DNA of 64,000 nucleotides, taken from positions 496,001 to 560,000 of the forward strand of contig NZ_CP087263.1 of NCBI RefSeq assembly GCF_020923435.1. Reading direction: 5' to 3'. A program made the position numbers and the translations under genes. The notes beneath the pieces are model-generated. The model saw only the letters and a list, made by a program, of their open reading frames with translations, did no database searches and was not told the origin of the DNA. Positions 8,556 through 16,863 of this stretch are shown here, in pieces. The first letter of the stretch is position 1; each line of letters starts with the position of its first letter. Source of the DNA: Brevibacillus humidisoli (GTDB lineage Bacteria; Bacillota; Bacilli; Brevibacillales; Brevibacillaceae).

Positions 8556-8588
8556 GGCCCTGTGCCTTCCCGATGCAGGGTCTTTTTG
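8556..8588 (+). terminator. Terminator-like stem after the Rpn remnant
   Basis: GGCCCTG pairs with CAGGGTC around a short loop and is followed by TTTTT at 8583-8587. It is a typical intrinsic terminator. Confidence 0.6.
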
Positions 8589-8605
8589 CGCTTCGCCTGT
8601 TATAA

Positions 8606-8752
8606 AACCGGCACCATCCTCTCGCAAACAGAGATAAAGGAGAAGGCATGCCTTCCCACCTGAGACCGCAGAACTCCTCACTGGTTGAACAGCAGAGGGA
8701 GTTTGTTTGTAGTCTGAGAGCCGGATGGTTTTATCCGGTTCTTATTTTTTAT
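8606..8752 (+). promoter_or_regulatory. Terminator with a possible upstream antiterminator strand
   Basis: A terminator stem (GAGCCGGAT 8718-8726 with ATCCGGTTC 8733-8741) is followed by TTATTTTTTATT. About 100 bases upstream, AACCGG (8606-8611) and ACCATCC (8613-8619) are complementary to CCGGTT and GGATGGT of the terminator. They could form a competing stem. A short frame with AAGGAG and ATG 8648 lies between. No recognised riboswitch or T-box motif is present and no obvious target gene follows, so function is uncertain. Confidence 0.3.
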
Positions 8753-8924
8753 TGTTAAATAAAGTAAAGAACGCGGTGTTATCTGTCATAGAGATTGTGG
8801 TCCCCTCTTTTTCGAAGACATGCAATGCTCCCAAGTGCTTTTCCTTGTTCTCTGTCCACCCCCAACGTCCGATTTCTGCCAGAATACTCCAAAGGAAGCC
8901 CCAATTCTGGGTGAAGTCCCCATC
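8742..8924 (-). pseudogene. Possible 5'-truncated gene fragment
   Basis: On the minus strand a 60-codon open stretch reads like real protein: DFTQNWGFLWSILAEIGRWG, then KHLGALHVFEKEGTTI and FFTLFNNKK. It has no start codon near its beginning and is preceded by a stop. Family unknown. The rest of 8925-9100 shows nothing convincing. Confidence 0.28.
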
Positions 8925-9116
8925 TTATCCTCTCCTACCAGTCACCATTCGGTGCATCGTTCACTGCCACGCTCTTTTCCGATAGGGTAGATCGGCCTTC
9001 CTGCCCATGGCAAAGTACAGTGAAACCATGGAGAGGGGCAAACCTTCCAATCCTTTCCTCGTTCTTGTAGACTACAGATAGCCAATGAGACTCATGACAA
9101 AGGAGATGTGCATGGA

Positions 9117-9605
9117 ATGAACAAAGCTGCCCCTCCCAGACTCAAAACACCAAAACTGCCGCTCACACCGATGGAACGCAGCCGCCTGCGCCAGGCGAAG
9201 ATCAAGCTGGCGGAGATTGCCCGGCTGGAGTCCAAGCAGCTAGCCGACGTACTGGAAATACCGCTTGAACGGGCCAAAAACCTGACCGCACTGGCTCTCT
9301 TTCAACAGATTCCTTCGATCGGACCGGTGATCGCGCAGGGGATGATCGATCTAGGCTACTACTCGCTGGAAGAGCTTCGCGATTGTGACGGAGCATCGTT
9401 GACGGATCAGTTGGAGCAGCAGTACGGCTACTGGCTCGATCCGTGTGTGGAGGATTCTCTGCGCTGCATCGTGCACCATGCGCAGCATCCGGACAGCGAC
9501 AAACAATGGTGGGACTTTACTGATGAAAGAAAGACCTACCGTGCGGAAAACGGATACCCGCTCAACCGGCCAACGATCGGATGGAAGGAGGCAGAAAAGG
9601 GCTGA
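9117..9605 (+). CDS. Helix-hairpin-helix protein (Cdd1/pathogenicity-locus family)
   Basis: This 162-residue protein has a basic N-terminal region, then a helix-hairpin-helix segment (IPSIGPVIAQGMIDLGYYSLEEL). A Cys-containing C-terminal half follows: QYGYWLDPCVEDSLRCIVHHAQHP, then KQWWDFTDERKTYR. That order matches the small Cdd1 family found in many Firmicutes; it may bind DNA, but its role is not known. ATG 9117 is chosen because AAAGGAG lies about 11 bases upstream, while the in-frame GTG at 9108 is too close to that site. Confidence 0.75.
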   Translation: MNKAAPPRLKTPKLPLTPMERSRLRQAKIKLAEIARLESKQLADVLEIPLERAKNLTALALFQQIPSIGPVIAQGMIDLGYYSLEELRDCDGASLTDQLEQQYGYWLDPCVEDSLRCIVHHAQHPDSDKQWWDFTDERKTYRAENGYPLNRPTIGWKEAEKG

Positions 9606-9636
9606 GCGATTTGTAATATTATTTCTTAATTAAACG

Positions 9637-9665
9637 TTGACGATTGAAACATTGTTACATAAAAT
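9637..9665 (+). promoter_or_regulatory. Predicted sigma-A promoter of the amino-sugar operon
   Basis: TTGACG (9637-9642) and TAAAAT (9660-9665) are separated by exactly 17 bases, about 35 bases before the MurR-type start. This is the best promoter match in the region. Confidence 0.6.
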
Positions 9666-9700
9666 GAAGATAAGAACACACAGAAAGTGGTGTAAGCCCC

Positions 9701-10564
9701 TTGATAAATGGAGGACTTGTCAGTATCAAAGCTGTCCTCGATGAACTGAAACCTTCCGAGCGACGGGTAGCGGAGTTCATTCTCGCTCACCCCGAAGAAG
9801 TGGTGAATCTGTCTGTGCAAAAACTGGCAGAATTGAGTGATGTGTCGGAGGCTACGGTTGTCCGCCTGGCACGTTCTCTCAATATGAAGGGGTATCAGGA
9901 GTTAAAACTGCGGATCGCCGGTGACCTGAACAACAACATGGCAACTGGCAGCTATCAGGAGATCATGATGGGGGGATCGACGGAGTCGATCATCCATGCC
10001 ATCAGCGTCAACAACATCCAGTCTATCCAGGATACCATATCCGTGCTCTCTGTCGAGGAAGTTCAACGGGCGGCCGAAGCGCTCGCAACCGCGCGGAAGA
10101 TTGACGTTTACGGCGTAGGGGCATCTGCTGTGATCGCCGATGACGTGAAACAGAAGCTGAGCCGGATCAATGTGTGGTGCGAAGCGTATTCTGATTTTCA
10201 TGCACAGCTTACCTCAGCGGTCACCCTGACGGAACAGGACGTTGCTTTCGGTATCTCCTATTCGGGACAAACTGAAGACATCATCCAGTCCTTGACCGAA
10301 GCCAAACAGCAGGGGGCCAAGATTATCACACTGACCAAGTTTGGCTCATCGCCGGTCGCCGACCTTGCCGATATCCGACTTTATACCAGTTCGGTGGAGA
10401 AGAGCATCCGCAGCGGAGCGATGGCGTCAAGGATCGCGCAGTTAAACGTCATCGATATCTTGTTTATTACACTTGTTAGCAGCAGACAGGATGAAGTGAT
10501 TCCGGTACTGGAAAAAACCCGTGTCGCAGTCAGCCGTACCAAGCGCTCATCCAATGACAAATGA
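9701..10564 (+). CDS. murR: MurR/RpiR-family transcriptional regulator
   Basis: This 287-residue regulator has an N-terminal RpiR helix-turn-helix (LKPSERRVAEFILAHPEEV, then SVQKLAELSDVSEATVVRLARSL). The C-terminal SIS sugar-phosphate-binding domain includes VYGVGASAVIADD and FGISYSGQTEDII. The start is TTG at 9701; the resulting INGGLVSIKAV beginning matches family N termini and no ATG or GTG is available in frame. It heads an operon for MurNAc/GlcNAc use, so it most likely senses MurNAc-6-phosphate or a related phosphosugar, as MurR does in Bacillus and E. coli. The effector is inferred from context. Confidence 0.82.
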   Translation: MINGGLVSIKAVLDELKPSERRVAEFILAHPEEVVNLSVQKLAELSDVSEATVVRLARSLNMKGYQELKLRIAGDLNNNMATGSYQEIMMGGSTESIIHAISVNNIQSIQDTISVLSVEEVQRAAEALATARKIDVYGVGASAVIADDVKQKLSRINVWCEAYSDFHAQLTSAVTLTEQDVAFGISYSGQTEDIIQSLTEAKQQGAKIITLTKFGSSPVADLADIRLYTSSVEKSIRSGAMASRIAQLNVIDILFITLVSSRQDEVIPVLEKTRVAVSRTKRSSNDK

Positions 10565-10581
10565 ACAACAAGTTCAAAAGA

Positions 10582-10616
10582 GTGAATAGTGAACAGTGAA
10601 TAGTGAATAGTGAAAA
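10582..10616 (+). repeat. Five tandem copies of a 7-base unit (GTGAATA)
   Basis: The copies read GTGAATA, GTGAACA, GTGAATA, GTGAATA and GTGAAAA without gaps. They lie in the 89-base gap between the regulator and the serine hydrolase gene. Confidence 0.8.
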
Positions 10617-10653
10617 ACGAGCCGTAGTCAATGATGGGGGCTGAAACGGAAAT

Positions 10654-11712
10654 ATGGAACAAGTGAGACAGTTGCTCAACGAATGGGTTGATACCGGCTT
10701 GCTGCCTGGGGCGGCCCTGCGTGTGATCCGCCATCGTCAGGTTGTGTTTGCGGCCGATGTTGGAGTGGCGCATCGCGATCTGCAAACACCGGTTGAGCGA
10801 GATTCCTTGTTTGATCTGGCCTCCCTGACAAAAATAGCCGCTACCCTGCCGGCCATGCTGTTGCTGCTGCAGCAGAAACAGATCTCGCTGGGGTCGACAC
10901 TGACTGTGTTCTTTCCGGATTGTTCGGCCGACAAACGGGAGATTACGATTGAACAGCTGCTAACGCATACATCCGGGCTTCCGGCTGACCTGCCGAAAAG
11001 ACGGACGGACACGATCGATGTCCCAATCGAGATTTTCCAGGCACCGCTTGCCGCCCATCCGGGTTCTCAAGTTATCTACAGCGATCTCGGGATGATTTTG
11101 TTGGGTATGATCGTGGAGCGGGTTGCGGGAGAGCGTCTCGATCGCTTCGTCGCCCGCCAAATCTATGCTCCATTAGGGATGAGGAACACGAGGTTTCTCC
11201 CTCTTTCCTCACCGCCGCCCGCATTGAAAGCGGTTGCGACGGAATACGACTCAGACCGTCAAGCGTATATCTCAGGAGAAGTACACGATGAAAAAGCCTA
11301 TCTGATGGGTGGCGTGGCTGGACACGCCGGTTTGTTTTCCACGGCCGACGACCTCTGCCGCTACGCCTGCTGGTGGCTGTACGGCGGTGAACCTGCCCTT
11401 TCTGATAAGTGGCGGCTTGCTGCGAGACAAAACCGAACCAGCTCGCTTGCCTCTGCAGCCGGCGCTGTAGCACGTGGTCTCGGTTGGCAGGTGAACCAGG
11501 AAGGAGAGCCGTTAAGCTGCGGCAGTCGCTTCAGCCGTGACAGCTACGGTCATACCGGCTTTACTGGAACCAGCTTGTGGATTGATCCACTGCAGGATGC
11601 AGCCGTGGTCTTTCTCACCAATGCCGTCCACTTCGGACGAGAACATCAACTCAGGAGACTCCGGCCCTACCTTCATGATGCCGTCATGAAGCAGTTGATC
11701 GGTCAGTCATAA
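10654..11712 (+). CDS. Beta-lactamase-family serine hydrolase, AmiE/YbbE-like
   Basis: This 352-residue class C beta-lactamase-fold hydrolase has all three active-site motifs: S57-L-T-K60, Y142-S-D144 and H300-T-G302. In Bacillus subtilis the homologous position in the murQ-murR-murP operon is held by AmiE (YbbE), an amidase that strips peptide from MurNAc. The same activity is likely here. Unlike AmiE there is no signal peptide; the protein starts MEQVRQLLNEWVD, so it should act in the cytoplasm on imported muropeptides. The start ATG 10654 has a weak purine-rich site (ATGGGGGC) upstream. Confidence 0.8.
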   Translation: MEQVRQLLNEWVDTGLLPGAALRVIRHRQVVFAADVGVAHRDLQTPVERDSLFDLASLTKIAATLPAMLLLLQQKQISLGSTLTVFFPDCSADKREITIEQLLTHTSGLPADLPKRRTDTIDVPIEIFQAPLAAHPGSQVIYSDLGMILLGMIVERVAGERLDRFVARQIYAPLGMRNTRFLPLSSPPPALKAVATEYDSDRQAYISGEVHDEKAYLMGGVAGHAGLFSTADDLCRYACWWLYGGEPALSDKWRLAARQNRTSSLASAAGAVARGLGWQVNQEGEPLSCGSRFSRDSYGHTGFTGTSLWIDPLQDAAVVFLTNAVHFGREHQLRRLRPYLHDAVMKQLIGQS

Positions 11713-11726
11713 CGATTGGGGAGCAC

Positions 11727-11787
11727 GTTCGATGAGGGGCTTAGGGGAAAAACAGATCCTGTTATGTGCTGTTGGCCTCAGTCGAAC
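11727..11787 (+). repeat. Inverted repeat upstream of the sugar-binding lipoprotein
   Basis: GTTCGATGAGG (11727-11737) pairs with CCTCAGTCGAAC (11776-11787) with one bulged base. There is no U-tract. It may stabilise or partially attenuate the transcript entering the transporter genes. Confidence 0.35.
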
Positions 11788-11820
11788 ATACTCATATAAA
11801 AAAACAAGGGGGATCTCTTC

Positions 11821-13125
11821 ATGAAGAAATTGCGTTTCACCTCGTTTATGGCCATGGTGATGGCGCTCTCCATGTTCCTCGCCGCTTGTGGGGGCGAATC
11901 TGGGAACACGGGAACCAGCAATGGTGGGGATCAGGCAGCAGGAGAACAGCCGAAAGAGGAGCAGGTTGTCCTGCAGATGCACAGTTGGCGTGTCGAGGAT
12001 AAAGCCGGCTATGAAAAGATCATCAAGGAATTCGAAAATGAAAACCCTGGCATAAAAATCGAGTTTAAACCGTTTAAAGCAACGGAATACAACACGATTC
12101 TCAACACGGCGCTGCAAAGCGACAGCGGCCCGGACATCATCCAGCTCCGTCCGTACCAGTCCGGGATGGCCCTTGCTGACGCCGGCCATCTGGAACCGCT
12201 GGATGATGTGGCAGGGATGAAGGATTTTCCGCAGGATGTCATCGCAGCGGCAACGGCGAAAGACGGAAAAATCTACGGCGTACCGCTGTCGATCAACTCC
12301 ACGCAAATTTTCTACAACAAGAAAATTTTCGAAGAGAATGGCATCCAGGAACCCAAATCCTGGGATGAGCTGATCAATGTCGCCAAAACGCTGAAAGAAA
12401 AAGGAATTACGCCGTTTGCGTTCGGATCGAAAGAAGGCTGGCTGCTGTCGCTCACACACGGCGTCATCGCCCCTGGTGCATACAACGGCAATCAGTTTGT
12501 CGATCAAATCGTGAAGGGCGAAACCAACTTCCTCAGCCCTGAGTTTCTCAAGTCGCTGGAGCGGATGAACGAGCTGGTTCCATACTTCCCGGACAACTTC
12601 ACTGGATTGGACGGCAACGATATCCGCACCTTGTTCTTCACCGAAAAAGCAGCGATGTACATCCACGGCAGCTTTGAGTTGGAAGTGCTGAGACAGATGA
12701 ACCCGGATCTGCAGCTTGATTTCTTCCCGATGCCGACAGAAGACGGCAAGTCTGTGATCACTACCTGGGTTGACGGTTCTTGGGGTGTAAACGCCAAGTC
12801 CGCCCACAAGGAAGAAGCAAAGAAATTTATGGAGTTCCTGGCATCCAAGAAGTTCGGTGAGCTGTTTGCCAATGAGTTTAAGCGCATCAGTGCCGTCCCA
12901 GGCGTCTCCGTTGATGATCCGCTTGTGAACAAGATGGCCGAATTGTCGCAGAGCAGCTCGACGCCATACCTGATCCTGGTTCACTTCAACGAGGGGAACC
13001 CGACGCCCAAGGCCACGATTGAAAATACACTGCAGGGCATGTATCTGGGTGAAAGAACACCGGAACAAGTTGCGCAGGAAGTGCAAAAAGCGGCAGAAAC
13101 CTGGTTTGAACCGTTCAAGAAATAG
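11821..13125 (+). CDS. Sugar ABC transporter substrate-binding lipoprotein
   Basis: This 434-residue family 1 extracellular solute-binding protein begins with a lipoprotein signal (basic MKKLR, hydrophobic core, lipobox LAAC with Cys23) and an acidic, Gly-rich linker. Binding-protein text such as GPDIIQLRPYQSGMALADAG and YGVPLSINSTQIFYNKKIFEENG is typical. Within this operon its ligand is most likely MurNAc, GlcNAc or a muropeptide; this is inference. AAGGGGG lies eight bases before ATG 11821. Confidence 0.9.
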   Translation: MKKLRFTSFMAMVMALSMFLAACGGESGNTGTSNGGDQAAGEQPKEEQVVLQMHSWRVEDKAGYEKIIKEFENENPGIKIEFKPFKATEYNTILNTALQSDSGPDIIQLRPYQSGMALADAGHLEPLDDVAGMKDFPQDVIAAATAKDGKIYGVPLSINSTQIFYNKKIFEENGIQEPKSWDELINVAKTLKEKGITPFAFGSKEGWLLSLTHGVIAPGAYNGNQFVDQIVKGETNFLSPEFLKSLERMNELVPYFPDNFTGLDGNDIRTLFFTEKAAMYIHGSFELEVLRQMNPDLQLDFFPMPTEDGKSVITTWVDGSWGVNAKSAHKEEAKKFMEFLASKKFGELFANEFKRISAVPGVSVDDPLVNKMAELSQSSSTPYLILVHFNEGNPTPKATIENTLQGMYLGERTPEQVAQEVQKAAETWFEPFKK

Positions 13126-13135
13126 TGCGGGCGAG

Positions 13136-13162
13136 GGGAGTAAAACAACCAGTTTTACTCCC
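13136..13162 (+). repeat. Perfect 11-bp hairpin between binding protein and permease
   Basis: GGGAGTAAAAC (13136-13146) pairs with GTTTTACTCCC (13152-13162) around a five-base loop, with no U-tract. A stem here commonly protects the binding-protein mRNA and lowers expression of the permeases downstream. Confidence 0.6.
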
Positions 13163-13206
13163 TTCCCATTACCACCGATTACTACCGGCAGAAAGTTGGT
13201 GAGAGG

Positions 13207-14124
13207 ATGCAGACGAAGAGTAAGGGGAACTGGCTGATTCACCTCTTCCCGATCCCGGCCCTGATCGTATACGTACTGTTTGTCATCTACCCGATCTTTT
13301 CCGCTTTCACGTACAGCTTGTACGATTGGAACGGCATCGCCAAAGGCGAGTTCATCGGGCTGGAGAATTTCGTCACGTTGTTCCAAGTGGAGCCGTTCAA
13401 CGAGATGTTCTGGAATGCCTTTAGCCACAACGTGATCTATTTTATCGTAGAGATGATCGTGCAAAACGGATTTGCTTTTATCCTCGCCTATATCCTCTAC
13501 CAGAAAATCAGGGGAGGCGAGTTTCTCAAAATCGCCTACTTTCTTCCGCGTCTTTTGTCCGTCATTATCGTTGGCTTTCTCTGGAAGCTGATCCTCAATC
13601 CCAACTTTGGGGCACTCAACGTCTTCCTCACCAAGCTGGGGATGGAAGAGTGGGCACAGCCCTGGTTGGGCGATCCGGATACAGCACTGATATCCATTAT
13701 TCTGGTAAACAGTTGGTTCGGCATGGGTTTTGCTGTGCTCATCTTCCTGGCTGGACTGCAGTCGATTCCGGAGGAAGTGGTGGAAGCGGCGCGGATGGAT
13801 GGCGCCAGCGGTCTTCGCCTGCTCTGGAAGATTATCCTGCCGATGTGCATGCCGGCGATTACGATCATGACTGTGCTCACCTTTATTCAGGCTTTTGAAG
13901 CGTTTGAACTGGTGTACGCGATGCAAGGATCAAAGGGCGAACCATTCTACTCTACCGACACGATGGCCGTGTACTTTTACCGTCTGGCATTTGGCGGTTC
14001 CGGCGGCACGGATACGGTGGCGATCGGCCTGGGTTCCGCTCTCGCCGTGGTACTGTTTTTTATCGTTGCCTCCATGTCAGCCGTTTCGCTGTACTTTATG
14101 AGGAAGAAAGAGGTTCAACAGTAG
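13207..14124 (+). CDS. Sugar ABC transporter permease, MalF type
   Basis: This 305-residue integral membrane protein has about six segments. The first is PALIVYVLFVIYPIFSAFTYS. The cytoplasmic EAA loop reads EAARMDGASGLRLLWKIILPMCMPA and contacts the ATPase. Family: CUT1-type carbohydrate permease. No ATPase gene is present in the operon, so a shared MsmX-type ATPase encoded elsewhere is expected. ATG 13207 follows GGTGAGAGG. Confidence 0.9.
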   Translation: MQTKSKGNWLIHLFPIPALIVYVLFVIYPIFSAFTYSLYDWNGIAKGEFIGLENFVTLFQVEPFNEMFWNAFSHNVIYFIVEMIVQNGFAFILAYILYQKIRGGEFLKIAYFLPRLLSVIIVGFLWKLILNPNFGALNVFLTKLGMEEWAQPWLGDPDTALISIILVNSWFGMGFAVLIFLAGLQSIPEEVVEAARMDGASGLRLLWKIILPMCMPAITIMTVLTFIQAFEAFELVYAMQGSKGEPFYSTDTMAVYFYRLAFGGSGGTDTVAIGLGSALAVVLFFIVASMSAVSLYFMRKKEVQQ

Positions 14125-14164
14125 TGGAAAACGTATTGCAATGGGGGACAAAGGAGGGACGTAG

Positions 14165-14989
14165 ATGAAGCCATCTGTTGGCACGCGATCGGTTCAGTAT
14201 CTGGTTGCATATTTGTTGGCGCTTGTCGCTATCTATCCGATCTTCCTGATGCTCGTCTCGTCACTGAAGACGAATGCTGAGATCTTTGCTGATCCGTTGG
14301 GGCTGCCCAAAGCATTTAGCCTGGAGCCGTATCGGAAACTACTCGATTCAGTGCCGTTTACCGATTTCCTGCTGAACAGCGTCTTTGTCAGCGTGGTTTC
14401 GGTGGCGTTGATCCTGGTTTTTTCGTCGATGGCGGCCTTTTACATCGCTCGGTTTTCCTACAAGTGGAACGGGATTCTCTACTTCTTTTTCCTGATCGGA
14501 TTGATGATTCCGATCAAGCTGGGCATTGTGCCGCTGTTTCTGCTGATGAAGCAGTTGGCATTGACTAATACCCCTTGGTCGTTGATCTTGATCTATACGG
14601 CCAGCGGCATTCCGATTTCTGTGTTTATTCTCACCGGCTTTTTCCGGACACTGCCGGTACAGCTGGAAGAGGCGGCGCGCATCGACGGCTGCAGCAACTT
14701 TCAAGTTTTTTGGAAAATCCTGCTGCCGCTGATCCGTCCCGCTCTCGGCACCGTGATGATCATCAACTTTATCCAGGCCTGGAACGACTTTTTCTTCCCG
14801 CTGATTTTCATCCAGGATGAAGAACTGAAGACGATACCGGTCGGCATGCTAGGCTTGTTCGGCGAGTATGAGGCGGACTGGAGCATGCTGTTTGCCGGCC
14901 TGACGTTGTCAGCCTTGCCGATGATTGTGGTCTTTTTCCTAGCCTCGAAACAATTTATGGAAGGGTTGACGGCTGGTGCGGTCAAATAA
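14165..14989 (+). CDS. Sugar ABC transporter permease, MalG type
   Basis: This 274-residue partner permease has six hydrophobic segments and the EAA loop EEAARIDGCSNFQVFWKILLPLIRPALG. GGAGGGACGTAG precedes ATG 14165. It ends inside the start of the kinase gene (14-base overlap), so the two are translationally coupled. Together with the gene before it, it forms the membrane channel of the amino-sugar importer. Confidence 0.9.
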   Translation: MKPSVGTRSVQYLVAYLLALVAIYPIFLMLVSSLKTNAEIFADPLGLPKAFSLEPYRKLLDSVPFTDFLLNSVFVSVVSVALILVFSSMAAFYIARFSYKWNGILYFFFLIGLMIPIKLGIVPLFLLMKQLALTNTPWSLILIYTASGIPISVFILTGFFRTLPVQLEEAARIDGCSNFQVFWKILLPLIRPALGTVMIINFIQAWNDFFFPLIFIQDEELKTIPVGMLGLFGEYEADWSMLFAGLTLSALPMIVVFFLASKQFMEGLTAGAVK

Positions 14990-15968
14990 CAGGTACGTCA
15001 TCGGCATCGATGGTGGCGGGACCAAGACCGTCGCCGCTCTTGCTGACGGACGGGGTGAAATCATCTCCACAGCGAGAGGAGATTCATCCAACATGCAGTC
15101 CCGCCCTTTTGCGGAAGTAGAGCAGACGCTGACTGCCCTGATCAACCGCCTGTTGCAGGAGGCGGGGATCAAGAGAACGGAGCTGGATGCGATTTTTTTC
15201 GGGCTGGCCGGGGCTGATCGACCTGAGGCCAAACAGCGAATCGCCGCATCCTCGCTCGCCGGGGACGGATCGGATCGCGTGGTGATTGACAACGATGCCG
15301 TAACCGCCCTTTATTCCGGCACGTGGGGGAAGCCGGGTATCGTATTGATTGCCGGAACCGGTTCGATCGCATACGGTATATCGGAGCAAGGGGAGCGCTG
15401 CCGCGTAGGCGGCTGGGGGTATCTGCTGGGCGACGAAGGCAGTGGGTTTGATCTGGGACAGCAGGCTCTGACCGCTGTGATGAGGCAGTTTGACGGCAGA
15501 GGCAGGCCCACCGTGTTGACAGAGCTGATCCTCCAGCAGACGGGTCTGGCCGATCCGGCAGGGCTAGTCCACTACGTGTACAGTGCCCCCAATGTAAGAA
15601 AGCGGGTCGCTGAAGCGTCGTATCTGCTGCTGGATGCTGCAGCGAGAGGCGATCAGGTGGCTTCGGAGATTCTGCATCAGGCAGCCGACTCGCTGGCGGA
15701 ACTGGTTCAGACTTGCGCAGAAAAGTGCGGCAGCGGCTTGCCTGTGGTTGTCGCAGGCGGCCTATTGGCAGAAGATACCCAGCTGCGCCGGGAAGTGCTC
15801 GCCCGGTTGTCCCCTGCCTGTGACGTCATTCTTCCAGAACTCCCCCCGGTAGTGGGAGCGCTGGTGATGGCACTGCAGGAGGCGGGGATTGAGGTAGATG
15901 AGCAGGTGAGAAAAACGATCACGGATGGCTGGATTGACCAGGAGAGGATGAACAGACATGACGGATAA
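14976..15968 (+). CDS. BadF/BadG-type N-acetylglucosamine/N-acetylmuramic acid kinase
   Basis: This 330-residue sugar kinase of the ASKHA fold has phosphate-1 loop VIGIDGGGTKTVAAL, central VIDNDAVTALYSGT, adenosine-side IAGTGSIAYG and GGWGYLLGDEGSGFDLG. These are typical of GlcNAc kinases and of clostridial MurK, which phosphorylates both MurNAc and GlcNAc. Because the next gene is murQ (substrate MurNAc-6-phosphate) and import is by ABC transporter rather than PTS, a MurK-like activity is the likely role. It starts at GTG 14976 inside the permease gene with GGAAGGG upstream. Confidence 0.85.
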   Translation: MRSNNRYVIGIDGGGTKTVAALADGRGEIISTARGDSSNMQSRPFAEVEQTLTALINRLLQEAGIKRTELDAIFFGLAGADRPEAKQRIAASSLAGDGSDRVVIDNDAVTALYSGTWGKPGIVLIAGTGSIAYGISEQGERCRVGGWGYLLGDEGSGFDLGQQALTAVMRQFDGRGRPTVLTELILQQTGLADPAGLVHYVYSAPNVRKRVAEASYLLLDAAARGDQVASEILHQAADSLAELVQTCAEKCGSGLPVVVAGGLLAEDTQLRREVLARLSPACDVILPELPPVVGALVMALQEAGIEVDEQVRKTITDGWIDQERMNRHDG

Positions 15969-16863
15969 ACTGTTTCAATTGACGACGGAGACGCGAAATG
16001 CTCAGACACAAAATCTGGATCAGCTGCCGACTGAACAGATTCTGAAGATCATGAACGAAGAAGACAAAAAAGTAGCGTATGCAGTAGAGGATGTGCTTCC
16101 TCAAGTGGCGAAGGCTGTTGATCTCGTCTCCGCAGCACTGCAAAAGGGCGGCCGACTTTTCTACTTCGGAGCAGGCACCAGCGGGAGGCTGGGGATTCTG
16201 GATGCGGCAGAGTGTCCGCCTACGTTTGGCACCAACCCCCAACTGGTGCAAGGGGTCATCGCCGGAGGGACGTCGGCGCTGGTGGAGGCGATCGAAGGAG
16301 CGGAAGATCTGCCCGAGCTGGGGCGTGAAGATGTACAGAAATACGGCATTACAGATCAGGATGTCGTCGTCGGCATTGCGGCAAGCGGACGTACACCGTA
16401 CGTGATTGGCGCGCTGCAGGAAGCCAAGTCACGAGGCGCAAAGACGATCTCTCTGTCCTGCAACCCGGTGGCGGAAGTAAATGAAGGCGTCGATGTGGCG
16501 ATCAACGTGGTCGTCGGTCCGGAGGTGGTTACCGGTTCGACGCGTCTCAAAGCGGCGACGGCGCAAAAAATGGTGCTTAACATGATCTCGACGGTTACGA
16601 TGATCCATCTGGGCAAAGTATATGGTAATCTAATGGTGAACGTCCAAGCGACAAACCAAAAACTGCGCGAACGGGTCAAGCGGATCGTCATGGAAGTAAC
16701 CGGGATCAGCTACGCTGAGGCTGAGGTGTTGGCCGAGCAGGCTGGCGGCGATGCACGGGTGGCGATTCTAATGCAAAAAACTGGTTTGGACAGAGCGGCA
16801 GCGGTGGAGCTCTTGACTCGCTTCGGAGGAAGGATTAGGGATGCCATCGAAAACCAGAACTAA
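15958..16863 (+). CDS. murQ: N-acetylmuramic acid 6-phosphate etherase
   Basis: This 301-residue lyase splits the lactyl ether of MurNAc-6-phosphate to give GlcNAc-6-phosphate and D-lactate in the cytoplasm. Diagnostic text includes TETRNAQTQNLDQLPT at the N terminus, the SIS-domain GAGTSGRLGILDAAECPPTF (with the catalytic Glu), and VVVGIAASGRTPYV. SLSCNP and STRLKAATAQKMVLNM are also present. It overlaps the kinase gene by 11 bases and the nagA gene by 23 bases, so translation is coupled. Full length for the family. Confidence 0.96.
   Translation: MTDKLFQLTTETRNAQTQNLDQLPTEQILKIMNEEDKKVAYAVEDVLPQVAKAVDLVSAALQKGGRLFYFGAGTSGRLGILDAAECPPTFGTNPQLVQGVIAGGTSALVEAIEGAEDLPELGREDVQKYGITDQDVVVGIAASGRTPYVIGALQEAKSRGAKTISLSCNPVAEVNEGVDVAINVVVGPEVVTGSTRLKAATAQKMVLNMISTVTMIHLGKVYGNLMVNVQATNQKLRERVKRIVMEVTGISYAEAEVLAEQAGGDARVAILMQKTGLDRAAAVELLTRFGGRIRDAIENQN

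Noticed and set aside
8648-8758. A 36-codon frame with a good AAGGAG site
   Set aside because: It runs through a terminator stem and its U-tract; kept only as part of the possible leader structure.
11707-13926. A 739-codon open frame on the minus strand
   Set aside because: It lies antisense to the binding-protein and permease genes, whose protein families are clear; the antisense translation is low-complexity and family-less. It is a by-product of codon bias.
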